From Moringa oleifera (lineage: Eukaryota > Streptophyta > Magnoliopsida > Brassicales > Moringaceae), in the NCBI GenBank assembly GCA_021397835.1, contig JAJFZO010000034.1, forward strand, positions 6,787,001 to 6,851,000: a DNA stretch of 64,000 nucleotides, written 5' to 3'. Below the pieces are notes generated by a model, which saw only the letters and a program-made list of their open reading frames with translations, made no database searches and was not told where the DNA came from. The position numbers and the translations under genes are program-made. Below, piece after piece: positions 46,010 to 58,902 of the stretch (its first letter is position 1; every line of letters starts with the position of its first letter).

Positions 46010-46660
46010 TTGTATAGGTCATACTAACTTCTATTCATCTAGCCATTATCATGAAGTATGCTGCAGAAGGAGAAACTCTTTAAGAGGATGTGTCGTGCCG
46101 GTAGACTTAGTGAGGATGTGGTAATGTAAAGAGGTGAGCATGCCATATACACCAATTTACTTTATAGAATCAAATTTCTTTGATATATATTTTATAGACA
46201 TGAAATTTTACTCTTTTACTCTTTAATTTTTCTATTCATTTTTAATAACTAGGTTTTCTGTCAGCTTCGGAAGTCATATTTCCATTCAATGGTTTGAACT
46301 TTAACCATTATTATTTTTTGTTTCATTTAGCATTTTTCTTTAATTAGTTTTGTTTCTCTTTCTTTTGTAATCTATCTCTTTAAAATAATTTATTTCTTAT
46401 AGCAAATCTATCATAAAAATCTTAAGCTTGAACATTCGCTGCTGGAAGGTAGGACAACCCTTTTTGTCAAGAAAAGTGATTTTGGGTACATAAAGGTAAT
46501 CTTGAAATTATGAATGCCATTGGACTGCATCATAGATCAAGTTTGGTGATAACCTACTTACTTATTGCATGTGTTGCACCCCCGACCAAAATATTGAAGA
46601 ACAACAGCTCAGTGCTTGAGGTACTATCTAAAAGAGAATATGATGGCAAGGTCATGTACT
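46010..46660 (+). pseudogene. SnRK2-type protein kinase pseudogene, four exons (unit 1)
   Basis: SnRK2 kinases are plant Ser/Thr kinases of osmotic-stress and ABA signalling. After a 'tatag' acceptor, 46018-46130 reads VILTSIHLAIIMKYAAEGE, then in another frame FKRMCRAGRLSEDVV. 46253-46292 is a degraded exon ending in the YCHSM region. 46402-46497 reads QIYHKNLKLEHSLLEG and VKKSDFGYIK, the catalytic loop and DFG exon. 46511-46652 starts LHHRSS, is scrambled in the activation loop and ends EVLSKREYDGK. The catalytic HRD is HKN here and the Asn of HRDLKLEN is His. The P-loop and lysine exons, and everything after the activation segment, are absent. Exon sizes and order follow the plant gene, so introns are retained. 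Confidence 0.85.
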
Positions 46661-48008
46661 TAACTCTTTGCATCTTTCTGACATCATTTTCCTTTTTTTG
46701 TTTTTAGCTGTTGTTTGATTTGTGTTTTGTATCTAATCCTCGAGATAAACTACAAATATTTGGTCTTACGGGGTCACCTTATATGTGATGCTTGTTCGTG
46801 TTTATTCCCCTGAAGACAATTGAGTTTTGTATTCTTTATACTCTTATACTCCTTTCCTGCATTAAGAATAGGTAGAATTCTCAGTATGTTGAAATAATGA
46901 GGCTATGTTCCTACTGGTCTTGGCAACGAAAACTCAATGCTTACTAGCAAATGCTTTCTTGAATGAACCCTGTATGTGGAAGTTCTTATGGATTTGTCAA
47001 TTGTCTTAGCAGCATGTCCTTTACTTTGTTATGCTGACTTAAATATGGTGGGTTGTAGTGTGACTATATGTTAATATTAATGTATTTAATTAGCAATGGG
47101 CTTTCAAAATACAGTCAAATACATTTACAGTCAGTAGCAACTTTTTGTTATAATTATTTTAATATTTAAAACTTTTTCATAGGTATGCTGTGACTTTGCC
47201 CAAATTATTTGATCGGTGATGAGTTTTGATATTATTCATTTTGAGAATTCTATCCACTTGATATCCACCATACTGAGAGGAGAACGAGCGTCTTCCTGTA
47301 TTAAGGTGCATGTTTCTATGTCCAAAACTCATTACATTTTATGGGCACTATTTTTATCATTAAGCTTGTAAGAGTAAATAAGATGTGGCCAAAACGTTAT
47401 AGATGGAAGCGTCTCTAGAATAGCATATGTGACATTCTTACTTATAATCTTCTTGATGATGAGTTAGAAAGGCCTTTTAAATGTTTGTATTTTATTTTCT
47501 TCTTGATCTTTTTTTTTTACTATTTTTTTTACGATTTTCTTATTTTTTTGGTTTATTAGTTCTTTTTTTCTTATATTTTAGATTTTTTATGTTCCATATC
47601 CTTAGATTCTCGTGGATATTATGTGTGTGTGTATATATATATATATATATAAATTTTCTCTTTTTCTTTGGACTTTATTTTATTTTACTTATTTTAAATT
47701 GAATTTAGTCCATTTTGTTCTGTTTCCTTGATATTTTTTGTTGTTTACTTTTAGGATTTTATTCTTTTTTTGTGTTTATTTGTTATTTAGATTATTTTAA
47801 TTTTTAATTTTTTTGTTTTCCCTTCTTTTTTAAAATTCTTTTTTCTCGTGTCGTACCCTTTTTTTGATAATAAAATATTTTTAGATCTTATTATTTTTAA
47901 TTTAATTTTTTGATGATCTTTCATTTTATTTTGTTTTCTCTTTTTTTTTTTTTTGCGTTTTTCTCCTTTACACATTTTTTATGATTTTTTATATTTTTTA
48001 AAATTTTA

Positions 48009-48690
48009 AATGCGATTATACCAATATTAATGTAATGGATTGTATTAGAACCCAAAGTTAAGTGTGTTTAAGCAGGAATAGTACTACGATAGGTGATTCT
48101 TTCTAGGAAATCTTGTGTTGCACCTTTATTCTTATAAAAAATATTAACCCAAAGCTAAGTGTGTTTAGGCAGGAGTAGTACTAGATGGGTGATTCCTTCT
48201 AAGAAATCCTTGTCTTGCACCTTTATTTTCATAAAAAAAATGTGTCTATTTTGTATCAGAACCCAAAGTTAAGCATGCATAAGCAAGAGTAGTGCTGGAT
48301 GGGTGATTCCTTCTAGGAAATCCTTGTGTTGTACCTTCATTTTCATAAAAAATATTTATCTATTTTATATCAAAACCCAATGTTAAGCATGCTTAAGCAA
48401 GAGTAGTACTAGATGGGTGATTCCTTCTAGGAAATCCTTATGTTGCACCTTTATTTTTATAAAAAATATTTATCTATTTTTTTTATCAAAACCCAAAGTT
48501 AAGCGTGCATAAGCAAGGAGTAGTACTAGGATGGGTGATTCCTTCCAGGAAATCCTCGTGTTGTACCTTATTTTTATTAAAAAATATTTATTTATTTTGC
48601 ATCAGAACCCAAAGTTAAATGTGCTTAAGTAGGAGTAGTACTAGGATGGGTGATTCCTTTTAAAAAATACTTGTGTTGCACCTCCATTTT
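48009..48690 (+). repeat. 5S rRNA-derived tandem cluster, unit 2 (6 elements)
   Basis: Same arrangement as unit 1: one near-full-length element at 48009, then truncated ones near 48147, 48255, 48369, 48487 and 48600. The words gtactagatgggtgattcc and aatccttgtgttg recur in nearly every copy. Confidence 0.93.
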
Positions 48691-48825
48691 TGTAAAAAAT
48701 ATTTAGTTATTTTATTATTCTTGATTTATTTTATTCATATTTTTTAAATTTTATTTTATTTTGTTTTTTATATTTCTCTCCATTATGCTATTCTCTTTTT
48801 TATAATTATTTTTTTTTGGATTCTT

Positions 48826-48940
48826 GAGTGCGATCGTAGCAATAGTAATGCATCGATCCAACCAGAACTTCGAAATTAAATGTGCTTTAGTGAGAGTAGC
48901 ACTAGGATGGGTGATTCATCTTGGGAAATGCTCGTATTAC
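48826..48940 (+). pseudogene. 5S rRNA pseudogene, full length (unit 2, element g)
   Basis: It starts gagtgcgatcgtagcaata, with agagtagcactaggatggg as a good C box and gctcgtattac at the end. Counterpart of 43934-44051. Confidence 0.87.
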
Positions 48941-49090
48941 AAATTTTTTCTTTTGATCGAAAAAATTTTAGATTTTATTATTTATTTATTTTAATTTTGT
49001 TTTTCAATTATTTTTTATTTTTTATTTCATTTTGTCGCCCATCATGTTCTTTTTTTATGATTTTATTTTTTCATTTTCAATACTTTTTGA

Positions 49091-49187
49091 ACAGTATTGA
49101 TGCATCAGATCCCTAAGCATGCTTGGGTGGGAGTAGTACTAAGTTAGGTGGTTCTTCCTGGGAAATCCTCATTTTACTCCATTTCTC
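49091..49187 (+). pseudogene. 5S rRNA pseudogene with internal deletion (unit 2, element h)
   Basis: Same middle deletion as in unit 1 (gatgcatcagatccctaagc), followed by gggagtagtactaagttagg. Confidence 0.85.
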
Positions 49188-49362
49188 TTTCTTTTTTGAT
49201 AAAAAACATTTTTTTAAATTTTATTATCGTTGATATATTTTTTGTCCCTATTAATAATCTTTCGTTTTAATTTAATTTAATATAATTTTTTTGCATCTAT
49301 CTCTATTACACTTTGTTTTTTCTTATGAATTTTTTATTTTTTTAATAATTTTTGGATTTTTA

Positions 49363-49479
49363 GGTGCAATCATATCGATGTTAATGCACTAGGTTCTGTC
49401 AAAACTCTAAAATTAAACATGCTTGGACAAGAGTAATACGTGGGTGGGTGATTTATGAGAAATCCCCCTATGGTACCTA
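49363..49479 (+). pseudogene. 5S rRNA pseudogene, full length (unit 2, element i)
   Basis: It starts ggtgcaatcatatcgatgtt and continues through catgcttggacaagagtaat to aatccccctatggtacc. Counterpart of 44473-44588. Confidence 0.86.
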
Positions 49480-49649
49480 TTTGTATTAAAATATCTTTCA
49501 AAATTTATTGTTTTTTCGATTTCCTTTCTTTCTTTTTCTTTTGATGATCATTTGTTTTGTTTGTCTTGAATTTTTCTCCATTTCCCTTTTTTGTCCAAAA
49601 TTTTTAAGAATTTTATCTAGTTGATAAGTGATACGTTATTGAAAGCCAT

Positions 49650-50400
49650 GTTTTGACTTTGTACTAGTTATTGGATTAGTGACAAGTTTTGATAGTATTC
49701 ATTTTGAGAATTTTATCCAGTTGATATCGAGCATATTAAGTTGGACAAAGATGCATCATGGTATGAATAATGAGGAAGTTGATAGCTTTGAGAAGGGAAG
49801 ATGCTACTACTGTGTTTGCTGGTGACATTAGCTCAACAATGGACACTCTGAAACTCTTTCATCACATCTTCATCTCATCTTTACTCTAAGGATGTGTAGA
49901 AGAATCAAGAACTGCACTAGGTCAGCAACAAAAGATGGTATGTGTTGATTGCCTTGGGAAATGGGTATTGTTAACAATGCCAAAGTGAGGCGTACATGAG
50001 GGCTAAATCTATTGATATAATTCCTTGTGAAAAAAAAGAGTATGCAGATGATCTGTGGGTAGCAATTATTTCACTGGTCAATTTTTTAAAGCCTTCCACT
50101 ATCAAGCCTGATTCTGTAAGACCCATAGTTACTTTAATAGCTCTTAGCTTACTTTGTATGATTTTTCACATATACTTACAAATGGATTTGTCACTTTGCA
50201 TCTTTCATCTGATTTACGGATGGTTGCCTTAGATATGTAGTCAATTTAAATAACTAATCCATGCTTTCATTATCATAATTGATAATAAAAGATTTTCGTC
50301 TTGTAGGAAAAGCAAGGAACTTCGCCACACTTGATTTTTTCATCCACTTGGAAGGGACTCAAGGCATACTGCTTCCGTAAAACAAGTATTAGACTTAAAC
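49650..50400 (+). pseudogene. Exon-like remnants between 5S cluster and kinase exons (unit 2)
   Basis: Counterpart of 44700-45500. The open stretch at 49996-50110 reads MRAKSIDIIPCEKKEYADDL then WVAIISLVNFLKPSTIKPDS, the best-preserved copy of that piece. The 49770 frame is broken by a small insertion. Confidence 0.45.
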
Positions 50401-50909
50401 TTCCTGGCATTTTCTTCAAATCTTATTTTTGTAGTAGGATATGGTATCTACATTTCTAATTATTAGTTCTTTCTACATCTCAACTCATTTATGCATCTTA
50501 TGTGTCATAAATAACCATATAATATGTTGGGAATCTGTATCATGTTTGCTTGCAGATTTTCTACTTACCTTATAACCTACTGATCTATATTTAAATTTTT
50601 TGCTTTACTATAAACTTTTGCAATGATATTTCGTTTTATTAAACCACATTTTTGGTTAAGGGCATTTAGATGTGAATAACTTTTTATTGAGCATGTATCA
50701 TCTATAGGGAAATGGTTTGATTTCGATGGTACCTTAATATAAGAAAACCTGGTGCATGTAAGGTGTGTAAAAGTTTCTTCTATATGGTTTAATTGTTATA
50801 TACATATATATTTTTTTGTGATTAAGCTAAACAACTTAGTCCTCTAGTGATTAGTTTTGTTTTCTTTCATAGGAAAAGATAGAGGATAGAGGAAACTTAC
50901 CCTGTGATC

Positions 50910-51570
50910 TTGTTTGTACAAGTCATACTAACTTCTAGTCATCTAGCCATTATCATGAAGTATGCCGCGGGAGGAGAAACTCTTTAAGAGGATGTGTCGT
51001 GTTGGTAGACTTAGTAAGGATGAGGTAATGTAAAGAGGTGAGCATGCCACATACACCAATATACTTTATAGAATCAAATTTCTTTGATATATATTTTATG
51101 GACACGAAATTTTACTATTTTACTCTTTAATTTTTCTATTCATTTTCAACAAGTAGGTTTTCTGTCAGCACTAATTTCGGAAGTCATATTGCCATTCAAT
51201 GGTTTGAACTTTAGCCATTATTTTTTGGTTTCATTTAGCATTTTTCTTTAATTAGTTTTGTTTCTCTTTCTTTTACAATCTATCACTTCAAAATGATTTA
51301 TTTCTTATAGCAAATCTACCATAGAGATGTTAAGCTAGAACATACGCTGCTGGAAGGTAACATAACCCTTTTGGTCAAGAAAAGTGATTTTGGGTACATG
51401 AAGGTAATCTTTAGGTTATGAATGCTATTGGATTGCATCATAGATCAAGTTTGGTGATAACCTCTTTACTTATTGCATGTGTTGCGCCCTCGACCAAAAT
51501 ATTAAAGAACAATAGCTCAGTGCCTGAGGTACTATCAAAAAGAGAATACGATGGCAAGGTCATGCACTTA
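50910..51570 (+). pseudogene. SnRK2-type protein kinase pseudogene, four exons (unit 2)
   Basis: Same four exon pieces as unit 1. The first keeps HLAIIMKYAAGGE and RMCRVGRLSKDE with a frameshift between them. The catalytic-loop exon (about 51310-51404) keeps HRD in the order YHRDVKLEHTLLEG and VKKSDFGYMK. The last (51418-51560) ends EVLSKREYDGK. The Asn after HRDVKLE is again His, so that change predates the tandem amplification. Confidence 0.84.
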
Positions 51571-52929
51571 ACTCTTTGCATCTTTCTCACATCATTTTCC
51601 TCTTTTTGTTTTTAGCTCTTGCTTGATTTGTGTTTTGTATCTAATCCTCGGGATAAATTACAAATATTTGGTCTTATGGGGTCACCTTATATGTGATGCT
51701 TGTTCGTGCTTATCACCTTGAAGACAATTGAGTTTTGTATTCTTTAGACTCTTGTACTTTTTTCCTGCATTAAGAATAGGTAGAATTCTTAGTATGTTGA
51801 AATAATGAGACTATGTTCCTACTGGTCTTGGCAGCGAATACTCAATGCTTACTAGCAAATGCTTACTTGAACGAACCCGATATGTGGAAGTCCTTATGGA
51901 TTTGTCAGTTGTCTTAGCAGCATGTCCTTTACTTTGTTATGCAGACTTAAATATGGTGGGTTGCAGTGTGACTCTATGTTAATATTAATCTTTTTAATTA
52001 GCAGTAGGCTTTCAAAATACAGTTAAATACTTCTGTAATTAGCAGCAACTTTTTGTTATAATTGTTTTAATATTTAAATCTTTGTCGTAGGTATGCTGTG
52101 ACTTTGCACAAATTATTTGATCGGTGATGAGTTTTGATATTATTCACTTTGAGAATTCTATCCAGTTGATATCCACCATACTGAGAGGAGAAAGAGTGTC
52201 TTCCTATGTTAAGGTGCATGTTTCTATGTCCAAAACTTGATACATTTTGTGGGCACTATTTTTATCCTTAAGCTTGTAAGAGTAAATAAGATGTTGCCAA
52301 AACGTTATAGATGGAAGCGTCTCTAGAATAGCATATGTGACATTCTTACTTATAATCTTCTTGATGATGAGTTACAAAGGCCTTTTAAACATTTTCTTCT
52401 TGATCTTTTTTTTTTTTTGATATTTTATTTTTTTATGATCTTCTTATTTTTTTTGGTTTACTTGTTCTTTTTTTTTATATTTTAGATTTTTTATGTTCCA
52501 TATCCTTAGATTCTCATGGATATTGTGTATATATATATATATATTTATTTATTTATAGATTTTCTGTTTTTCTTTGGACTTTATTTTATTTTATGTATTT
52601 TTAATTGAATTTAGTCAATTTTGTTCCGTTTCCTTGATATTTTTTGTTGTTTACTTTTAAGATTTTATTCATTTTTTTGTGCTTTATTCATTATTTAGAT
52701 TGTTTTAATTGTTTGGTTTTTTGTTTTACCTTGTTTTTAAATTCATTTTTCTCGTATCGTAACTTTTTCTTTTTCATAATAAAATATTTTTAGATTTTTA
52801 TTATTTTTAATTTAATTTTTTGATAATCTTTCATTTTATTTTGTTTTCTCTTTTTTTTTTTTTGCATTTTTCCCCTTTATATATTTTTTTATGATTTTTT
52901 ATATTTTTTAAATATTTTTTGAAATTTTA

Positions 52930-53945
52930 AATGCGATTATACCAATATTAATGTAATGGATTATATTAGAACCCAAAGTTAAGCGTATTTAAGCAGGAAT
53001 AGTACTAGGATGGGTTAGGAAATCTTGTGTTGCACCTTTATTCTTATAAAAAATATTAACCCAAAGCTAAGCGTGCTTAACCAGGAGTAGTACTAGATGG
53101 GTGATTCCTTCTAAGAAATCCTTGTGTTGCACCTTTATTTTCATAAAACAATATTTGTCTATTTTGTATCAGAACCCGAGGTTAACCATGCGTAAGCAAG
53201 AGTAGTACTAGATGGGTGATTCCTTCTAAGAAATTCTTGTCTTGCACCTTTATTTTCATAAAAAACGTTTGTCTGTTTTGTACCAATATTAATGTAATGG
53301 ATTGTATTAGAACCCAAAGTTAAGTGTATTTAAGCAGGAATAGTACTAGGATGGGTGATTCTTTCTAAGAAATCTTGTGTTGTACCTTTATTCTTATAAA
53401 AAATATTAACCCAAAGCTAAGCGTGCTTAACTAGGAGCAGTACTAGATGGGTGATTCCTTCTAAGAAATCCTTGTGTTGCACCTTTATTTTCATAAAATA
53501 ATATTTGTCTATTTTGTATCAGAACCCAAAGTTAAGCATGCATAAGCAAGAGTTGTACTAGATGGGTGATTCCGTCTCGAAAATCCTTGTCTTGCACCTT
53601 TATTTTCACAAAAAACGTTTGTCTATTTTATATCAAAACCCAATGTTAAGCGTGCTTAAGCAAGAGTAGTACTAGATGGGTGATTCCTTCTAGGAAATCC
53701 TTGTGTTGCACCTTTATTTTTATAAAAAATATTTATCTATTTTTATCAAAACCCAAAGTTAAGCGTGCATGAGCAAGGAGTAGTACTAGGATGAGTGATT
53801 CCTTCCAGGAAATCCTTGTGTTGTACCTTATTTTTATAAAAAAATATTTGTTTATTTTGTATGAGAACCCAATGTTAAGTGTGCTTAAGTAGGAGTAGTA
53901 CTAGGATGGGTGATTTTTTTAAAAAAATCCTTGTGTTGTGCCTTT
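52930..53945 (+). repeat. 5S rRNA-derived tandem cluster, unit 3 (9 elements)
   Basis: Elements start near 52930, 53052, 53167, 53281, 53407, 53518, 53630, 53748 and 53862. The fourth to sixth duplicate the first to third with a 341-base offset. The junction at 53275-53281 fuses the spacer word tctgttttg to taccaatattaatg inside the first element's 5' part, dropping its first bases. Confidence 0.93.
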
Positions 53946-54087
53946 ATTTCTGTAAAAAATATTTATCTATTTTATTATTTTTGATTTATTTTCTTCATAT
54001 TTTTAAATTTTATTTTATTTTTGTTTTTTATATTTTTTTTCATTATGCTATTCTCTTTTTAATAATTAATTTTTTTTTTCGATTCTT

Positions 54088-54203
54088 GATTGCGATCATT
54101 GTAATACTAATGCATTGATCCAACCAAAACTTCGACATTAAGTGTACTTCAGTGAGAGTAGCATTAGGATGGGTGATTCATCTTGGGACATCCTCGTATT
54201 ACA
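54088..54203 (+). pseudogene. 5S rRNA pseudogene, full length (unit 3, element g)
   Basis: It starts gattgcgatcattgtaatac and keeps gagtagcattaggatgggtg and a catcctcgtattac end. Confidence 0.86.
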
Positions 54204-54353
54204 GATTTCTTCTTTTGATCAAACAATTTTAGATTTTATTAGTATTTATTTATTCTAATTTTGTTTTTCAATCATTTTTTATTTTTTATTTTATTTTATT
54301 ACCCATCATGTTCCTTTTTTATGATTTTATATTTTAATTTTCAATACTTTTTC

Positions 54354-54450
54354 AACAGTACTCATGCGTCAGATCCCTAAGCATGCTTGTGTGGAAGTAG
54401 CACTAAGTTGGGTGGTACCTCTTGAGAAATCCTCATCTTGCTCCATCGCT
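54354..54450 (+). pseudogene. 5S rRNA pseudogene with internal deletion (unit 3, element h)
   Basis: Contains catgcgtcagatccctaagc, then gtagcactaagttgggtgg and aatcctcatcttgc. The same deletion occurs in the other units. Confidence 0.84.
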
Positions 54451-54616
54451 CTTTCTTTTTTGATAAAAAATATTTTTTTAAATTTTATTATCATTGATTT
54501 ATTTTTTGTTCCATTTAATAATCTTTCTTTTTAATTTAATTTTTTTGCATCTATATTCATTACACTTTGTTTTTTCTTATGAATTTTTCATTTTTTTAAA
54601 TAATTTTTGGATTTTA

Positions 54617-54734
54617 AAGTGCGATCATGTCGATGCTAACGCACTAGGTTCTGCCAAAACTTCAAATTTAAACAAGCTTGGACAAGAGCAATACGTGGAT
54701 GGGTGATTTCTAAGAAGTCCCTCTATTGTACCTA
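54617..54734 (+). pseudogene. 5S rRNA pseudogene, full length (unit 3, element i)
   Basis: It starts aagtgcgatcatgtcgatgc and continues caagcttggacaagagcaat to gtccctctattgtacc. Confidence 0.86.
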
Positions 54735-54889
54735 TTTGTAATAAAATGTCTTTTGAAATTTATTGTTTTTTTTATTTCTTTTCTTTTTTTTTTCTTTTAA
54801 TGATCATTTGTTTTGTTTGTCTTGAATTTTTCACCATTGCTCTTTTTTGTCTAAAATTTTTGAGAATTTTATTTAGTGATAAGTGGTAC

Positions 54890-55660
54890 GTTATTGAAAG
54901 CCATGCTTTGACTTTGCACTAGTTATTGGATTAGTGATAAGTTTTGATAGTATTCCTTTTGAGAATTTTATCGAGTTGATATCCATCATATTAAGCTAGA
55001 CAAAGATGAATGATGGTATGAATAATGAGGAAGTTGCTAGCTTTGAGAAGGGATGATGCTACTACTATGTTTGCTGGTAACATTAGCTCAACAATGGACA
55101 CTCTGAACTCTTTCATCATATCTTCATCACATCTTTACTCTAAGGATGTGAAGAAGAATCAAGAACTGTACTGGGTCAGCAACAAAAGATGGTATGTGCT
55201 GATTGCCTTGGGAACTGGGTATTGCAAACATTGCCAAAGTGAGGCGTACATGAGGGCTAAATCTATTGACCTTGTGAAAAAGAAGAATAAACAGATGATC
55301 TGTGGGTAGCAATTATTTCACTGGTCAACTTTTTAAGGCCTTCCACTATCAAGCCTGATTCTATAAGACCCAAAGTTAATTTAATAGCTCTTAGCTTACT
55401 TTGTTTGATTTTTCACATATACTTGCAAATGGATATGTCACTTTGTATCTTTCATCTTATTTACGGATGGATGCCTTAGATATGTAGTCAATTTAAATAA
55501 GTAATCCATGCTCTTATTATCATTATTGATAACAAAAGATTTTCGTGTTGTAGGCAAAGCAAAGAACTTCTCCATACCTGATTTTTTCATCCACTTGGAA
55601 GGGACTCAAGGCATATTGCTTGTGCAAAACAAGTATTAGACCTAAACATACTGGCATGTT
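54890..55660 (+). pseudogene. Exon-like remnants between 5S cluster and kinase exons (unit 3)
   Basis: Open from 55025 to 55309: MRKLLALRRDDATTMFAGNI, STMDTLNSFI, then YWVSNKRWYVLIALGTGYC and QSEAYMRAKSIDLVKKK. This longer opening suggests the ancestor was one continuous exon. Unidentified. Confidence 0.45.
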
Positions 55661-56144
55661 CTTCAAATCTCATTTTTGCAATAGGATATGGTATCTACTT
55701 TTCTTCTTTCTACATCTCAACTCATTTATGCATCTCATGTGTCATAAATAACCATATAATATGTTGGGAATCTGTATCATGTTTGCTTGTAGATTTTCTA
55801 CTTACCTTATAATCTACCCATCTGAATTTACATTTTTTGCTTCACTATAAACTTTTACAGTGATATTTTGTTCAACTAAATGACATTTGGTTAAGGGCAT
55901 TTAGATGTGCATAACTTTTTATTGAGCATATATCATCTGTAGGCAAATGGTTTGATTTCGATGGTACGTTAATATAAGAAAACATGGCGCATGTAAGGTG
56001 TGTAAAAGTTTCGTCTATATGGTTTAAGTTTTATATACATATATATTTTTTTGTGATTTAGCTAAACAACTTAGTCCTCTAGTGATTGGTCTTGTTTTCT
56101 TCTATAGGGAATATAGAGGACAGAGGAAACTTACCCTGTGATCT

Positions 56145-56800
56145 TGTTTGTACACGTCATACTATCTTCTACACATCTAGCCATTATCATGAAGTATGCT
56201 GCAAGAGGAGAAACTCTTTAAGAGGATGTGCCATGCTGGTAGACTTAGTGAGGATGTGGTAATGTAAAGGGGTGAGCATGCCACATACACCAATTTACTT
56301 TATAAAATCAAATTTCTTTGATATATATTTTATGGACACAAAATTTTACTTTTTTAGTCTTTAATTTTTCTATTCATTTTCAACAAGTAGGTTTTTTGTC
56401 AGCACTAATTTCAGAAGTCATATTGTCATTCAATGGTTTGAACTTTAACAATTATTTTTTGGTTTCATTTAACATTTTTCTTTAATTAGTTTTGTTTCTC
56501 TTTCTTTTATAATTTATCTCTTCAAAATGATTTATTTCGTACAGCAAATCTACCATAGAGATCTTAAGCTAGAACATACGCTGTTGGAAGGTAGCACAAC
56601 CTTTTTTGTCAAGAAAAGTGATTGTGGGTACATAAAGGTAATCTTGAGATTATGAATGCCATTGGATTGCATCATAGATCAAGTTTGGTGATAACTGCTT
56701 TACTTATTGCTTGTGTTGCACCCCCGACCAAAATATTAAAGAACAACAGCTCAGTGCCTGAGGTACTATCTAAAAGAGAATACGATGGCAAGGTCATGTA
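56145..56800 (+). pseudogene. SnRK2-type protein kinase pseudogene, four exons (unit 3)
   Basis: The pieces are at about 56152-56260, 56398-56440, 56545-56638 (YHRDLKLEHTLLEG, VKKSDCGYIK, so DFG has become DCG) and 56652-56795 (ends EVLSKREYDGK). As in the other units, there is a frameshift in the first piece and an unrecognisable mid-activation loop. Confidence 0.84.
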
Positions 56801-58086
56801 CTTAACTCTTTGCATCTTTTTAACGTCATTTTCCTCTTTTTGTTTTTAGTTGTTGTTTGATTTGTGTGTTGTATCTAATCCTCGCGATAAATTACAGATA
56901 TTTGGTCTTATGCGGTCACCTTATATGTGATGCATATCTCCTTAAAGAAAATTGAGTTTTGTATTCTTTAGACTCTTATACTCCTTTCCTGCATTAAGAA
57001 TAGGTAGAATTCTCAGTATGTTGAAATAATGAGACTATGTTCCTACTGGTGTTGGCAGCGAATACTCAATGCTTACTAGCAAATGCTTACTTGGATGAAC
57101 CCTGTATGTGGAAGTCCTTACAGATTTGTCAGTTGTCTCAATAGCATGCCTTTTACTTTGTTATGCTGATTTAAATATGGTGGATTGCAGTTTGACTATA
57201 TGTTAATATTAGTCTATTTAATTAGTAGTGGGCTTTCATGATACAGTTAAATACTTCTGTAATTAGCTGCAACTTTTTGTTATAATTGTTTTGATATTTA
57301 GATCTTTTTCGTAGGTATGCTGTGACTTTGAACAAATTATTTGATCGGTGATGAGTTTTGATATTATTCACTTTGAGAATTCTATCCAGTTGATATCCAC
57401 CATACTGAGAGGAGAAAGAGTGTCTTCCTGTATTAAGGTACATGTTTTTATGTCCAAAACTCATTACATTTTGTGGGCACTATTTTTATCCTTAAGCTTG
57501 TAAGAGTAAATAAGATGTTGCGAAAACGTTATTAATGGAAGTATCTCTAGAATAGCATATGTGACATTCCTACTTATAATCTTCTTGATGATGAGTTACA
57601 AAGGCCTTTTAAACATTTGTATTTTATTTTCTTTTTGATCTTTTTTTTTTGATATTTTATTTTTTATGATTTTCTAATTTTTTTGGTTTACTATTTTCTT
57701 CTTGATCTTATATTTTATTTTGTTCCATATCCTTAGATTCTCATGGATGTTGTGTATATATATATATATTTTTTATAGATGTACTTTTTTTCTTTGGACT
57801 TTATTTTATTTCATGTATTTTTAATTGAATTTAATCCATTTTGTTCTGTTTCCATGATATTTTTTGTTGTTTACTTTTAGGACTTTATTCCTTTTTTTGT
57901 GTTTTATTTGTTATTTAGATTTTTTTAATTTTTTTGTTTTACCTTTTTTTTTAAATTCTATTTTCTCGTATCGTATTTAATTTTTTGATGATCTTTCATT
58001 TTATTTTGTTTTCTTTCTTTTTTTGTGTATTTTTCTCCTTTATACATTTTTTATGATTTTTTATTTTTAAGATTTTTAAAATTTTA

Positions 58087-58764
58087 AATGCGATTATACC
58101 AATGTTAATGTAATGGATTGCATTAGAATCCAAAGTTAAGCGTATTTAAGCAGGAATAGTACTAGGATAGGTGATTCTTTCTAGAAAATCTTATGTTGCA
58201 CCTTTATTCTTATAAAAAATGTTAACCCAAAGCTAAGCGTGCTTAACTAGGAGTAGTACTAGATGGGTGATTCCTTCTAAGAAATCCTTGTCTTGCACCT
58301 TTATTTTCATAAAAAAATATTTGTCTATTTTGTATCAGAACCCAAAGTTAAGCATGCATAAGCAAGAGTAGTACTAGATGAGTGATTCCTTCTAGGAAAT
58401 CCTTGTTTTACACCTTTACATTCATAAAAAACGTTTGTCTATTTTATATCAAAACCCAATGTTAAGCGTGCTTAAGCAAGAGTAGTACTAGATGGATGAT
58501 TTCTTCTAGGAAATCCTTGTGTTGCACCTTTATTTTTATAAAAAAATATTTATCTATTTTTTATCAAAACCCAAAGTTAAGCGTGCATGAGCAAGGAGTA
58601 GTACTAGGATGGGTGATTCCTTCCAGGAAATCCTTGTGTTGTACCTTACTTTTATAAAAAAATATTTGTTTATTTTGTATCAGAACCCAATGTTAAGTGT
58701 GCTTAAGTAGGAGTAGTACCAGGATGGGTGATTCTTTTTAAAAAATTCTTGTGTTGCGCCTTTA
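58087..58764 (+). repeat. 5S rRNA-derived tandem cluster, unit 4 (6 elements)
   Basis: Elements start near 58087, 58225, 58335, 58449, 58563 and 58678, the same phase as unit 1. The fifth keeps the fullest C box (gtactaggatgggtgattcc). Confidence 0.93.
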
Positions 58765-58902
58765 TTTTTATAAAAAAATATTTATCTATTTTATTATTCT
58801 TGATTTATTTTCTTCATATTTTTAAATTTTCTTTTATTTTTAATTTTTATATTCCTTTTCATTATGCTATTCTCTTTTTTATAATTTTTTTTTTGGATTC
58901 TT

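Larger units (their letters stand above)
42078..46940 (+). repeat. Tandem macro-repeat, unit 1 (about 4.86 kb)
   Basis: Units were phased on the word ttactagcaaatgctt, at 42078, 46941, 51849, 57073 and (mutated) 61917. Each unit contains, in order: an exon-like piece (actttgcacaaattatttga), a T-rich tract, a 5S-like cluster, exon-like pieces, then four SnRK2 kinase exons. The word is doubled at 42061/42078, marking the left junction of the array. Confidence 0.92.
46941..51848 (+). repeat. Tandem macro-repeat, unit 2 (about 4.91 kb)
   Basis: Same content and order as unit 1, with scattered substitutions and small indels. A TG/TA microsatellite at about 47622-47650 has expanded relative to the other units. 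Confidence 0.92.
51849..57072 (+). repeat. Tandem macro-repeat, unit 3 (about 5.22 kb)
   Basis: Same content as unit 1. It is longer because about 341 bases of its 5S cluster (three elements) are duplicated, from about 52940 and again from 53281. Confidence 0.92.

Noticed and set aside
57222..57464. Minus-strand open frame in unit 4
   Set aside because: It is not kept in the other units and lies antisense to the exon-like remnant.
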